DNA of 64,000 nucleotides. Source: Duganella alba. GTDB lineage: Bacteria; Pseudomonadota; Gammaproteobacteria; Burkholderiales; Burkholderiaceae_D. The position numbers were made by a program, and so were the translations under genes. A model generated the notes under the pieces. That model had not been told where the DNA came from. It did no database searches and saw only the letters and a program-made list of their open reading frames with translations. Shown piece after piece: positions 7,928-16,687 of the stretch; position 1 is the stretch's first letter; every line of letters begins with the position of its first letter. The stretch is taken from NCBI RefSeq assembly GCF_009674495.1, contig NZ_WKJN01000022.1:44730-108729 (forward strand), given 5' to 3'.

Positions 7928-10903
7928 ATGATACGAAGCGCACGCGCGTTTGTTTTGGTCTTGCTGGCGACATTCTGGGGCGCCTCCGCAAGCGCGGCCG
8001 CCGCCAGGGGGCCTGACCTGGCCGATTACAGCCGCACGCAATGGACCGCCGCCGAGGGCGCGCCACCGGGCGTGGTCAGCATGGCGCAGACGGCGGACGG
8101 GTGGCTGTGGTTCGGCACTGCGGATGGCCTGTACCGCTTTGACGGCCTGCAGTTCAGCCGCTACCGCCTGCCGCCGCGCCTGGGGTTGAACCGCGACCGC
8201 ATCAACATGGTGCGCGCGGCGCCGAACGGCGACTTGTACATCACTTATTACGCCGAAGGCTTTTCGGTGCTGCATGCGGACGGCCGGCTCGAAGCGCTGC
8301 CGCCAGCGCCGGCCGCACGCAATGGCATCGGCGCCGTCATCGTCGATGGCGACAACAGCCTGTGGATCTTCGCCGGTAACATCCAGCACTTCAAGGACGG
8401 CCGGTGGACCGTGGTCGAGGAGGGCCCCGAATGGGCCAGCCCGATCGGGTTCAGCATGGTGATCGACCAGCGCGGCGATCTGTGGGCCGCCAACGACCAT
8501 GGCGTATGGCGGCTGGATCGCCAGGCCGGCCACTTCATCAAGTTGATGGATGGCAGTGGCCCGCTGCTGTTTTCTCCAGATGGGCGCTTGTGGCAGAAGC
8601 GGGATGGTGGCGCGTTGCGGTTGCTGGCGCAGTCGGGCACCCTCTGGCCGGACGCCTACGCGCATTCGGGAAATCGCTGGGGCGCCATCTTCGACAGCGA
8701 TGGCGCGGTCTGGCAGACCATGGATTGCGCCGCGCTGGTGTGCCGCATGCAGCCGTCGGCGCCGCCGCCCGGACCACAGCCGGCCGGCACGGAGGTGAGT
8801 CTTGCCACCTTGGGCGAAGTGCGGCAGCTGTCAGGTCAGGAAGCGCGCGGCATTCTGCAAGACCGCGAAGGCAATATCTGGGTCTCGACCGAAAACGGTA
8901 TTGATCGTTTCCGGCGCAACCGCTTGCTGAGCAGCGGCCTGGTTGGCACCGGCATCCGATACAGTCTGTCCACCGACGGCGCAGGCAATATGTGGGCCGC
9001 CGATATGGACAGCAATACCTTGTGGCGGCTGACCGCCGATCGTCCGCCCGAAGCGGTGGCGCGCACGCCGGTGACGCTGGTGGCGAACGGCCGCCAGGGC
9101 GCGCTGCTGATCGGCGACAAGCGCAATATCGAACGCGTCGCGCAAGGCCGCAAGGAGGTCATTCCGCTGCCGCCCGGCCCGGACGGCAAGCCGCGCGATC
9201 ACCATATGATCGGTATTCTGGACGACGGCAAGGTGCTGTGGACCGCCACCATGGAGACCGGCTTGATCGGCTGGCGCGAAGGCAAATGGCTGCCGGCGAC
9301 GGCGTTCACGCTGCCGGCCAAGATTTTCCAGTCCGGTCCCGCCGGTGTGGGACAACTGTGGCTGGCCACCGGCGACGGCACGCTGGTGTTTTACGACGAC
9401 GGCAAGCTGACCACCACCGACATTCACCAACTGGGCATGGTCACCAGCGTGTTCCTCAGCGGCGAGCCGATCGTCAGCGGCGCCGACGGCACCGGCGTGT
9501 TCAAGGACGGCAAGCTGACGATGTGGCGCGCCGCCGATCCCGAAGTGCTGCGCAACGTCTCCGGCCTGGTGGCGACGCGCGACGGCGACCGTTGGCTCAA
9601 CGGCGCTGCCGGCCTGGTACACGTGCGTGCCGCCGACTGGGCGCGCAGCATCGCCGATCCGGCGCAGCCGCTGCGCTACGAGTTGTTCGGCGCGCTGGAC
9701 GGCTATCCTGGCCGGGCGGTGATCGAAACGCGCTGGCCGAGCGCCATGAGTCCGGACGGCCGCCATCTGTGGCTGCTGGCCACCGGCGGCGTGGTGTACG
9801 TCGACACCGCCGGACTGCCGCGCAACCGCGCAGTGGCGCAACCGGTGATTCAGCGCGTCTCAACCGATCAGAATGTGTATCCGCCGGACCGGGCGTTGCG
9901 CCTGCCGCCGGGCAGTGGCCACTTCCGCATCGACTTCACCGCGCCGCTGCTGCGCGCGCCGGAAAGCGTGCGCTTCGAATATCGCCTCGATGGCGTCGAT
10001 ACCAACTGGCAGAACGCCGGCAGTCGCCGTTCGACGTCCTACACCAACGTCGGCGCTGGCGATTACGTGTTCCGCCTGCGCGCGTTCAACGAGGACGGCA
10101 CGCCCAGCGAAAACGAGACCAGCCTGCGGGTGACGGTGGAGCCGACAACGGAGCAGAGCCTGTGGTTCCGCGTCAGCTGTGTGCTGGCGCTGGTCTTTCT
10201 GGTGTTTGCGCTGTACCACTACCGGATCCGCCAGCTGTCGTGGCGCATGGCCGAACGGCTGCAGGTGCGGGTGGCCGAGCGCGAACGCATCGCCATCGAG
10301 CTGCATGACACGGTGCTGCAGTCCATGCGCGGCGTGATCCTGCATGCGGAAAATGCGGTGGAGCGGATCGAGGGCCAGGCGGAGACGCGGGACAAGCTGG
10401 TGCGGGTGATCGAGCACGCCAACAACGCCATCATCGAGGGGCGCGAGCGGGTACAGAGCCTGCGTCATGGCAGCGACGACGAGTTGATCGACCTGTTCGA
10501 CGCGCTGGTCGAACGCGAAGGCGCGGCGGTGCCGGTGCGCGTTGAACAGCAGAGCGTTTCACGCGCACTGCATCTGGTGGTGAAGGACGAGCTGTATGTG
10601 GTGGGCCGCGAGGCGCTGCGCAATGCGATCCGCCATGCGGGCGCCACCCAGGTCACGCTGACGCTGGCCTATGCGGCGAAGGAACTGGTGCTGGAGGTGC
10701 GCGACGACGGCGTCGGCATCCCCGCCGATGTCCTGGCGTCCGGCGGCCGCCCCGGGCATCTGGGAATGGACGCCATGCGCCGCCGCGCCGAACAGATCGG
10801 CGGCAAGTGCAGCATGGCCTCGCGGCCGGGCGAGACGGTGGTGCGGGTCTCGATTCCGGCGCGGCTGGCCTATCTCAGCGACACTCAGGGACGCACGGTG
10901 TAG
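7928..10903 (+). CDS. Two-component-regulator-propeller sensor histidine kinase
   Basis: The 991-residue protein starts with a signal peptide ending near ASAAAA. A periplasmic region of beta-propeller repeats (patterns such as DGWLWFGTADGLYRFDG and GNIWVSTENGIDRF) and a Y_Y_Y-like domain with FEYRLDGVDTNW follow. One membrane span lies near residue 745 (VSCVLALVFLVFALYHY). The cytoplasmic part has a HisKA_3-type box, IAIELHDTVLQ, with the phospho-acceptor at His793, and an HATPase_c domain with the N box REALRNAIRHAGA and DDGVGIP. It should autophosphorylate and pass phosphate to a LuxR-type regulator, but no response regulator lies beside it. Its 3' end overlaps the convergent MBL gene by 19 bases. 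Confidence 0.9.
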   Translation: MIRSARAFVLVLLATFWGASASAAAARGPDLADYSRTQWTAAEGAPPGVVSMAQTADGWLWFGTADGLYRFDGLQFSRYRLPPRLGLNRDRINMVRAAPNGDLYITYYAEGFSVLHADGRLEALPPAPAARNGIGAVIVDGDNSLWIFAGNIQHFKDGRWTVVEEGPEWASPIGFSMVIDQRGDLWAANDHGVWRLDRQAGHFIKLMDGSGPLLFSPDGRLWQKRDGGALRLLAQSGTLWPDAYAHSGNRWGAIFDSDGAVWQTMDCAALVCRMQPSAPPPGPQPAGTEVSLATLGEVRQLSGQEARGILQDREGNIWVSTENGIDRFRRNRLLSSGLVGTGIRYSLSTDGAGNMWAADMDSNTLWRLTADRPPEAVARTPVTLVANGRQGALLIGDKRNIERVAQGRKEVIPLPPGPDGKPRDHHMIGILDDGKVLWTATMETGLIGWREGKWLPATAFTLPAKIFQSGPAGVGQLWLATGDGTLVFYDDGKLTTTDIHQLGMVTSVFLSGEPIVSGADGTGVFKDGKLTMWRAADPEVLRNVSGLVATRDGDRWLNGAAGLVHVRAADWARSIADPAQPLRYELFGALDGYPGRAVIETRWPSAMSPDGRHLWLLATGGVVYVDTAGLPRNRAVAQPVIQRVSTDQNVYPPDRALRLPPGSGHFRIDFTAPLLRAPESVRFEYRLDGVDTNWQNAGSRRSTSYTNVGAGDYVFRLRAFNEDGTPSENETSLRVTVEPTTEQSLWFRVSCVLALVFLVFALYHYRIRQLSWRMAERLQVRVAERERIAIELHDTVLQSMRGVILHAENAVERIEGQAETRDKLVRVIEHANNAIIEGRERVQSLRHGSDDELIDLFDALVEREGAAVPVRVEQQSVSRALHLVVKDELYVVGREALRNAIRHAGATQVTLTLAYAAKELVLEVRDDGVGIPADVLASGGRPGHLGMDAMRRRAEQIGGKCSMASRPGETVVRVSIPARLAYLSDTQGRTV

Positions 10904-11844
10904 TTGGCCGGGGTCCAGGTCCAGCTTTTGCCGTTGGCGCGGATGTAGCCCAGGCCTGGGAACTGCAGGTGCGCGGCCGCCACCAGGTCGTCTTCCTTGG
11001 CGATCATCGAGAACGCTGCGGTGCGCGCGGCGTAGGCCTGTTTCGGGTCGCTGTCGAAGCCGATGGTCACGGACGGCGCGTCAAACTGCACCGCGCCGAC
11101 GTGTATCAGGTCGCCGAGGATGACCAGTTTCTTGCCCTTGCTCTCGACCACATACGAGGTGTGGCCGGCCGTGTGGCCGTAGCTGGACAAGGAGCTGATG
11201 CCGGGTACCACTTCGCCGTTATGCTCGAAGGGCTTGAACTTGCCGGCCTTGACGTAGGGCGTGAGCGACGTCATCGCGCCCTGGAAAAAGCCGGTGAAAT
11301 CCTTGGGCGCATGCGCCATGTTTTCCTGGCTGAGCCAATAGTCGGCGTCGCGCTTGTCGGCGTGGACGGTGGCGTTGGGGAAGGCGATTTTCCCGTTCAC
11401 CATCAGGCCGCCGACGTGGTCCGGGTGGAAGTGGGTGATCAGGATGTCGTCGACCTGCTCCGGCTGATAGCCGGACGCCTTCAGGTTGTCGGCCAGTTTG
11501 CCCAGGGTCGGGCCGAACAGGGCGCCGCTGCCGGTATCGACCAGTATCAGCTTGCTGCCGGTGTTGACCAGGAAGGCGTTGGTCGAGGTGGTGGTGGGCG
11601 TGGTCAGGTGCGCCTTGTCCAGCGCGGCCTTGGTTTTGGCTTTGTCGTTCTTCAGCAGGTCGACCATCGGCAGGTCGGCGGTGCCGTCGCTCAGCGGCGT
11701 GACCTCGACGTCGCCCACCATGATGCGCGCGTAGCCTGGTGTCGCGATCTTTGAAAGCGGCGCGGCGGCTTGCGCGCCGAAAGTGAATGAGCCCAGTGCC
11801 AGGGTGGCGCTTGCCAGTGCTGAGCGCAGTGCTGAATTGCCCAT
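10885..11844 (-). CDS. Secreted metallo-beta-lactamase-fold hydrolase
   Basis: I chose the ATG at 11844 because it gives a clean signal peptide (SALASATLALGSFTFGAQA); an upstream in-frame start adds twelve residues with no clear benefit. The mature protein carries the MBL signature THFHPDHVGG (zinc ligands), a distal GHTAGHTSY, and LGDLIHVG with the bridging Asp. This organisation fits the exported lactonase or quinone-type MBL hydrolases common in this group of bacteria, not classical beta-lactamases, but the substrate cannot be named. The gene overlaps the histidine kinase tail to tail. About 135 bases upstream of its start hold no other gene. Confidence 0.87.
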   Translation of the reverse strand: MGNSALRSALASATLALGSFTFGAQAAAPLSKIATPGYARIMVGDVEVTPLSDGTADLPMVDLLKNDKAKTKAALDKAHLTTPTTTSTNAFLVNTGSKLILVDTGSGALFGPTLGKLADNLKASGYQPEQVDDILITHFHPDHVGGLMVNGKIAFPNATVHADKRDADYWLSQENMAHAPKDFTGFFQGAMTSLTPYVKAGKFKPFEHNGEVVPGISSLSSYGHTAGHTSYVVESKGKKLVILGDLIHVGAVQFDAPSVTIGFDSDPKQAYAARTAAFSMIAKEDDLVAAAHLQFPGLGYIRANGKSWTWTPANYTVRP

Positions 11845-11981
11845 GATATGCCTTTCTTGTTTGGATAGTGAATCTGGCAATTACATCATGCGTGGTGCTG
11901 GCCGGCCACTGGTATTAGGTTAAGCCATGCGGTAGCTAATATTCGGAATGGCGGCCTGCTACTTTCGGCGGAGGCCGCGTA

Positions 11982-12617
11982 TCAGTCGTTCGGCAGCGCC
12001 ACCGTGCAGTACGGCGATAGCACGCGCCAGCCCAAGGTGGCATACAGCGCGCGGCCCGCTTCGGTGGCCACCAGCACACGCTGCGCGGCCTGCGACCGCT
12101 GCGCCGTTCCCAGCGCGGCCATCAGCGCGGCGCCCAGTCCCTGGCGCTGGTGCGCCGCGTCGGTGGCGATGCGGTCGAACACAAACACGCCTTCATATTC
12201 CACCGCGTAGCCGCTGGCGGCCAGCGTGTCGTCTTCCGCGAAGATGCGGGCGGTGGTGACGGCGGCTTCGGTGGCCACCTGCATCCAGTAGCCCGGCGGC
12301 AGCGACGGCACCGGATTGCGGCCCGGCTCCTTGGTCATCAGGTAGCCGGGCGGCTGCAGGTGCCAGCGTGGCGTCACGCGCACCAGCAACTGCTCGCGTG
12401 TTCCGCACATTTTGATGACGATGCGCGGGTCGGTGATTTTGTGCGCCAGTTCGGTGATGCCGACGTCCGGCCCGGCAAACACGTGGCGGCACAATTCCTC
12501 GGGCAGTCCGGTGTCCACGCGCAGCCCGCCGTGGTCGGGCACCGGCAGGGGCAGACCGCGCGCAATCGACCTGGCGGTCAGCCAGCTTGCAAGCAAATCG
12601 GGATCGACGTTGTTCAT
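11982..12617 (-). CDS. GNAT-family N-acetyltransferase
   Basis: The start at 12617 lies one base after the sigma-factor stop codon, so the pair forms an operon. The 211-residue product ends in a recognisable GNAT core: the acetyl-CoA loop reads HQRQGLGAALMAAL, followed by VLVATEAGRALYATLGW, the usual last strand and helix. The N-terminal 90 residues are less typical and may bind substrate. GNAT enzymes transfer an acetyl group from acetyl-CoA to an amine; the acceptor is unknown. Coupling to a sigma factor suggests it is produced in the same stress or starvation programme. Confidence 0.8.
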   Translation of the reverse strand: MNNVDPDLLASWLTARSIARGLPLPVPDHGGLRVDTGLPEELCRHVFAGPDVGITELAHKITDPRIVIKMCGTREQLLVRVTPRWHLQPPGYLMTKEPGRNPVPSLPPGYWMQVATEAAVTTARIFAEDDTLAASGYAVEYEGVFVFDRIATDAAHQRQGLGAALMAALGTAQRSQAAQRVLVATEAGRALYATLGWRVLSPYCTVALPND

Positions 12618-12618
12618 G

Positions 12619-13293
12619 CTAGGCGGCCAGGGCGTACACCGCATCGTTGGCGCAGGCTTCGGTGCGGAACGAGGTGTGTACCGACATCGGCTGTTCTTCG
12701 CCCAGCAGCGTTATCATCGCCGGCACGTCGATGCCGTTGAGGGCGGCCTGGAAGCGGCGTATCAATTCACGGTTGAGTTTTTCGCTGGCCGGTGCTTCGG
12801 CCTGCTGTTCGCGCAGCCGACGGCGTGCGCGCGCCAGGTGCTGGCGGGCGTTGGCGGGCCTGGTGCCCAGCGTCGCAGCGATGTCGGCATGTTCGCATTC
12901 AAACACCTCATGCAGTACCAGCGCCAGACGTTCGGCCGGTGACAGACAACTGAGCATGCGGGCCAGCGCGTCGGCCAGTTCTGCGCGGCGCAGCAGGCTG
13001 TCTTCCGGCGGCGCGGGCGGTGATTCCGGCGTCAGCTCCATGGCGGTGTGCGCCGCCACCGCATCCCGTGCCCGCTTGCGCAGGCGGTCGATCGATTGGT
13101 GCTGCACGACGGTGGTCAGCCAGGCGGCCGGCGTCGTCAGCGCCGCCTGCTCGGCGACGCGCCATTTCAGAAAACAATCCTGCACGATGTCTTCGGCTTC
13201 GGCCTCGTTGCCGACGATGCGGCAGCTGATCGCTTTCAGGCGCGGGCGCAGGCGTTCGAACAGGGCGCCATCGGTGTCGGTAGGGCAGGGCAT
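12619..13293 (-). CDS. ECF-type RNA polymerase sigma factor with short C-terminal extension
   Basis: The ATG at 13293 is preceded by an AGGAG ribosome site. The 224-residue protein has sigma region 2 (RLKAISCRIVGNEAEAEDIVQDCFLKW, quoted here only as its end VQDCFLKW), a linker with AAWLTTVVQHQSIDRLRK, and sigma region 4 with LSPAERLALVLHEVFE and the helix DIAATLGTRPANARQHLARA. The last 50 residues resemble the beginning of a SnoaL-like domain as found on ECF41/SigJ-type factors (RFQAALNGIDVPAMITLL), but the protein stops early, so the regulatory domain looks truncated. No anti-sigma gene is adjacent. It is followed directly by the GNAT gene. Confidence 0.9.
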   Translation of the reverse strand: MPCPTDTDGALFERLRPRLKAISCRIVGNEAEAEDIVQDCFLKWRVAEQAALTTPAAWLTTVVQHQSIDRLRKRARDAVAAHTAMELTPESPPAPPEDSLLRRAELADALARMLSCLSPAERLALVLHEVFECEHADIAATLGTRPANARQHLARARRRLREQQAEAPASEKLNRELIRRFQAALNGIDVPAMITLLGEEQPMSVHTSFRTEACANDAVYALAA

Positions 13294-13442
13294 CGGAAAT
13301 CTCCTGTTGTAGGGCTGTTGTCTCTTGACGCTGGGCGCGGCCCGGATGTGACACGCCAACGATATATTTTTTCGCCGTCACACGGCGCCGGTCTCCACGC
13401 GTCAAGCGGACAGTAATTCCACTCTACCGCAAAAGGACGATC

Positions 13443-14057
13443 ATGACTTCGAATTCTCCCATGGCGCTTGGCCTGGTGCCCACTGTTATCGAACAAACCG
13501 GACGCGGCGAGCGCGCCTTCGACATTTATTCGCGGCTGCTGAAGGAGCGCGTGATTTTCCTGGTGGGCGAGGTGACCGAGCAGTCGGCCAACCTGATCGT
13601 GGCGCAGCTGCTGTTCCTGGAGTCGGACAATCCGGACAAGGAAATCTCGCTGTACATTAACTCGCCGGGCGGCTCGGTGTACGCCGGCATGGCGGTCTAC
13701 GACACGATGCAGTTCATCCAGCCGGACGTGTCCACGCTGTGCACGGGATTTGCCGCCAGCATGGGTTCCTTCCTGCTGGCGGCGGGAGCCAAGGGCAAGC
13801 GCTATGCCTTGCCCAACGCCCGCATCATGATCCACCAGCCGCACGGCGGTTCGCAGGGCGTGGCGTCGGACATCGAGATCCAGGCGCGCGAGGTGCTGTA
13901 CCAGCGCCACCGCCTCAACACCATCATGGCCGAACGCACAGGGCAAACGCTGGAACGCATCGAAAAGGATTCGGACCGCGATAACTTCATGTCGTCGCGC
14001 GAGGCGGCCGAATACGGCATCATCGACCGCGTGCTGGTGACGCGCGACGGCGCTTAA
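13443..14057 (+). CDS. clpP: ATP-dependent Clp protease proteolytic subunit
   Basis: This 204-residue protein is a full-length ClpP. The catalytic triad is intact: Ser106 in GFAASMGSF, His131 in MIHQPHGG and Asp180 in DRDNFMS. The YINSPGGSVYAGMAVYDTMQ segment is also conserved. ClpP forms a barrel that degrades proteins fed by ClpX or ClpA in the cytoplasm. The usual tig-clpP-clpX-lon arrangement is absent; the gene stands alone between an ECF sigma factor and a LysR gene. It may therefore be a second clpP, although that cannot be decided from this window. An AAAAGGA ribosome site lies upstream. Its end overlaps the LysR gene by four bases. Confidence 0.95.
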   Translation: MTSNSPMALGLVPTVIEQTGRGERAFDIYSRLLKERVIFLVGEVTEQSANLIVAQLLFLESDNPDKEISLYINSPGGSVYAGMAVYDTMQFIQPDVSTLCTGFAASMGSFLLAAGAKGKRYALPNARIMIHQPHGGSQGVASDIEIQAREVLYQRHRLNTIMAERTGQTLERIEKDSDRDNFMSSREAAEYGIIDRVLVTRDGA

Positions 14058-14932
14058 CCCAACCGCTCCAGCGCGAAGTCGACAAAGCTGCGGACCTTGG
14101 CGCTGGGCCGCGCTTCCGGACGGCGCAGGATGTGCATGGGCCGCGTGGGCAGTTCCCAATCCGCCAGCAGGCGTACCAGCCTGCCGCTTTCGAGGGCCGG
14201 CTCCATCAGCAAGTCGGCCTGCATGGCGATGCCCATGCCCGCGACGGCCGCCACCACCAGCGATGCGCCGGTATTGCTGACCAGCGCACCGCGCACCGGC
14301 ATGTCGATCTGCTCGTCGCCGCGCTGAAAACGCCACGCGGGCCTGCCGCCGGCGAACACCAGGCAGTTGTGTTCAGCGAGTTCCTGCGGGTGCCGCGGCG
14401 TGCCGTGCCGCGCCAGATAGGCCGGACTGGCGGCGACCAGCATGCGGCCCGGCCGCAACGGCCGCGCGATCAGTTCCGTGTCGGTCAGCGGGCCGGAACG
14501 GATGGCGACGTCGATGCTTTCCTCCGCCATGTCCACTACGCGATTGCTCAACACCAGATCGATGCGCACGCGCGGGTAGCGCGCCGCGTATTCGGCGATG
14601 ATGGGCGTCAGCCGATGTTCGCCATACGTGGCGGGCGCCGAGATGCGCAAGCTCCCTTGCGGTTCGGCGCGCAGGTTTTCCGCCACATGGTCCGCCGCTG
14701 CCACGCTGGTCAGCACGTCACGGCAGCGCTCCAGGTAGGCCGTGCCGATTTCGGTCAGCGTCTGGCGGCGCGTGCTGCGTTCGATCAGCCGCGCGCCCAG
14801 TTGCCGCTCCAGCGCCTGCACGTGCTTGCCCACCATGACTGCGGACATGCCCAAGGCCTGCGCTGCGCCGGCAAAGCTGCCCGCCGTGGCGGCGGCCGCA
14901 AATACTTCCATGCTGCGCAGCTTGTCGCTCAT
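14054..14932 (-). CDS. LysR-family transcriptional regulator
   Basis: The 292-residue protein has an N-terminal winged helix-turn-helix (SFAGAAQALGMSAVMVGKHV, then LERQLGARLIERSTRR) and a periplasmic-binding-like effector domain from about residue 90. It resembles the AaeR/CrgA branch of LysR regulators, many of which respond to aromatic or quinone compounds. It is divergent from the DUF1330 gene at 15033, with a 100-base AT-richer spacer between them. LysR proteins commonly control such divergent neighbours, so the DUF1330 gene is the likely target. The effector is unknown. Confidence 0.92.
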   Translation of the reverse strand: MSDKLRSMEVFAAAATAGSFAGAAQALGMSAVMVGKHVQALERQLGARLIERSTRRQTLTEIGTAYLERCRDVLTSVAAADHVAENLRAEPQGSLRISAPATYGEHRLTPIIAEYAARYPRVRIDLVLSNRVVDMAEESIDVAIRSGPLTDTELIARPLRPGRMLVAASPAYLARHGTPRHPQELAEHNCLVFAGGRPAWRFQRGDEQIDMPVRGALVSNTGASLVVAAVAGMGIAMQADLLMEPALESGRLVRLLADWELPTRPMHILRRPEARPSAKVRSFVDFALERLG

Positions 14933-15032
14933 ATTCAGAACTTTTAGTTAGGAGTAGGTGAAATTCTAGCGTATTTATCGCCGACCGGCTTGTGATCATA
15001 ATGGCCTTTCACTTACATACCAGGAGAACACC

Positions 15033-15317
15033 ATGGCAGCTTATGCAATCGGATCCATTACCTTGCGCAGCACTGAATGGCAGCAGGAATATGGCGCCCA
15101 CATGCCGGCGCTCGTGGCCAAACATGGCGGCAAGCTGGTGGCGAAATCGGCACCGCAGGCGATGGAAAGCGCGCCGGCGCTGCCGCAGACGATGATCGTC
15201 ATCGAGTTCCCGTCGGCCGAACAGGCGCGCGCGTGGTACGACGATCCGGAGCACGCGCGCCTCAAGAATTTGCGCCAGTCCGGCGCCGATTTCTCGATGG
15301 TGCTGGTCGGGGCGTGA
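15033..15317 (+). CDS. DUF1330 family small protein
   Basis: This 94-residue protein matches the DUF1330 family: a ferredoxin-like fold with the ending DYRF-like pattern here seen as YDDPEHARLKNLRQSGADFSM (key part SEQARAWYDDPEH). The members are small cytoplasmic proteins of the dimeric alpha-beta barrel type and their role is unknown. An AGGAG ribosome site sits just upstream. It is divergent from the LysR gene, which probably regulates it. There is no signal peptide. Confidence 0.85.
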   Translation: MAAYAIGSITLRSTEWQQEYGAHMPALVAKHGGKLVAKSAPQAMESAPALPQTMIVIEFPSAEQARAWYDDPEHARLKNLRQSGADFSMVLVGA

Positions 15318-15395
15318 TGGCCTTTTTGTAGAAGCATAACTCCGTCATTCGGTGTACATTGTCGGTTCTGATTTAACGCCTTCAAGGAACGCCGA

Positions 15396-15794
15396 ATGAC
15401 TATCAAAGCCCTGCGCGATCAATCCCTGCCGATGCGCCATATCGTCCATGTGCGCAACCACATCATCTCCGCCGATATCTCGGCGGAAGAGGGTGGCAGC
15501 GACGCCGGACCATCGCCGCATGACCTGTACGACGCGGCCCTGAGCGCCTGCAAGGGCCTGACCGTGGTGTGGTACGCCAAACGCAAGAACATCCCGCTGG
15601 AAAACGTGGAGGTGACCATGGAGCGCGACGACAGCGAGGAACGCCACGGCGTCTACCGGCTGACCGCCACGCTGCACCTGACCGGCGAGCTGACCGACGC
15701 GCAGCGCACCGAGCTGCTGTCGGTCGCGGAGAAGTGCCCTGTCCACAAGCTGATGACTTCCGTGACCACGGAAATCACCACCGTTCTGGGATGA
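15396..15794 (+). CDS. OsmC/Ohr family peroxidase-like protein
   Basis: The 132-residue product fits the OsmC fold: GPSPHDLYDAALSACKGLTV carries the first conserved Cys in the SACKGLT helix, and the second redox Cys lies in AEKCPVHKLM. OsmC-type proteins reduce organic peroxides using these two cysteines in the cytoplasm. The arrangement resembles the YhfA-like subgroup of OsmC proteins more than classic Ohr, so the substrate is open. The gap to the pirin gene downstream is four bases, which indicates one transcript, and both products are plausible oxidative-stress functions. Confidence 0.9.
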   Translation: MTIKALRDQSLPMRHIVHVRNHIISADISAEEGGSDAGPSPHDLYDAALSACKGLTVVWYAKRKNIPLENVEVTMERDDSEERHGVYRLTATLHLTGELTDAQRTELLSVAEKCPVHKLMTSVTTEITTVLG

Positions 15795-15798
15795 CATC

Positions 15799-16680
15799 AT
15801 GAGCGTTACGAATCTGCTGAAAGGTCACGAAAAAGACCTGGGCGGCGGCCTGATGGTGCGCCGCTTCCTGCCATCGGCCGTCAAGCAGGCAGTCGGCCCC
15901 TTCATTTTCTTCGACCATTTCGGTCCGCTCGACGTGCCGCTGGACGCCGACCACGACGTGCGCCCGCATCCGCACATCGGCCTGGCCACCGTGACCTATC
16001 TGTTCGAAGGCGCGATGGACCACCGCGACAGCCTGGGCACCGTGCAGCGCATTGAGCCGGGGGCCATCAACTGGATGACGGCCGGCAGCGGCATCGTCCA
16101 CTCCGAGCGCACGCCGAAGGACCTGGTCGGCAAGCCGCACCGCACGCACGGCCTGCAACTGTGGGCCGCGCTGCCGGTGGCGCATGAAGAGGAGGAACCA
16201 GGCTTCTGCCATACGCCTTCCGAAGCGATTCCGGAACTGACGGTGGACGGCGCCAAGGTGCGCGTGCTGGTTGGCTCGGCCTTCGGCCAGACGTCGCCGG
16301 TGGTGACCTACAGCCAGACGCTGTATCTGGATGTGGAGCTGCAAGCGGATCAGGAGCTGGTGCTGGACAGCCTGCCGGCGGAAGCGGCGATCTATCCGAT
16401 CAGCGGCGAACTGCACATCGACGGCGCGCCGCTGGAGCTGCATACCATGGCGCTGCTGAACACCGACGGCCCGCAACGCGTGAAGGCCAATTCGGTCGCG
16501 CGTTTCGTGGTGATCGGCGGCGAGCCGCTGGACGGCCATCGCTTCATGTACTGGAATTTTGTTTCGTCGCGCAAGGAGCGCATCTCGCAGGCAGCGGAGG
16601 ACTGGGAAGCCCAGCGCTTCGCGCCGGTGCCGGGTGAGACGGACTGGATTCCCCTGCCGGCGAAGAAGCCGGCGGCCTGA
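15799..16680 (+). CDS. Pirin family protein
   Basis: This 293-residue protein has the bicupin pirin architecture. The N-terminal cupin has PHPHIGLATVTYLFEG, with the metal-binding His pair, and MTAGSGIVHSE. The C-terminal half is the second cupin. Some pirins are iron-dependent quercetin dioxygenases and others regulate metabolic enzymes; sequence alone cannot choose. It is co-transcribed with the OsmC gene upstream. Seven bases separate its end from the convergent FHA gene. Confidence 0.92.
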   Translation: MSVTNLLKGHEKDLGGGLMVRRFLPSAVKQAVGPFIFFDHFGPLDVPLDADHDVRPHPHIGLATVTYLFEGAMDHRDSLGTVQRIEPGAINWMTAGSGIVHSERTPKDLVGKPHRTHGLQLWAALPVAHEEEEPGFCHTPSEAIPELTVDGAKVRVLVGSAFGQTSPVVTYSQTLYLDVELQADQELVLDSLPAEAAIYPISGELHIDGAPLELHTMALLNTDGPQRVKANSVARFVVIGGEPLDGHRFMYWNFVSSRKERISQAAEDWEAQRFAPVPGETDWIPLPAKKPAA

Positions 16681-16687
16681 CGAAGGC

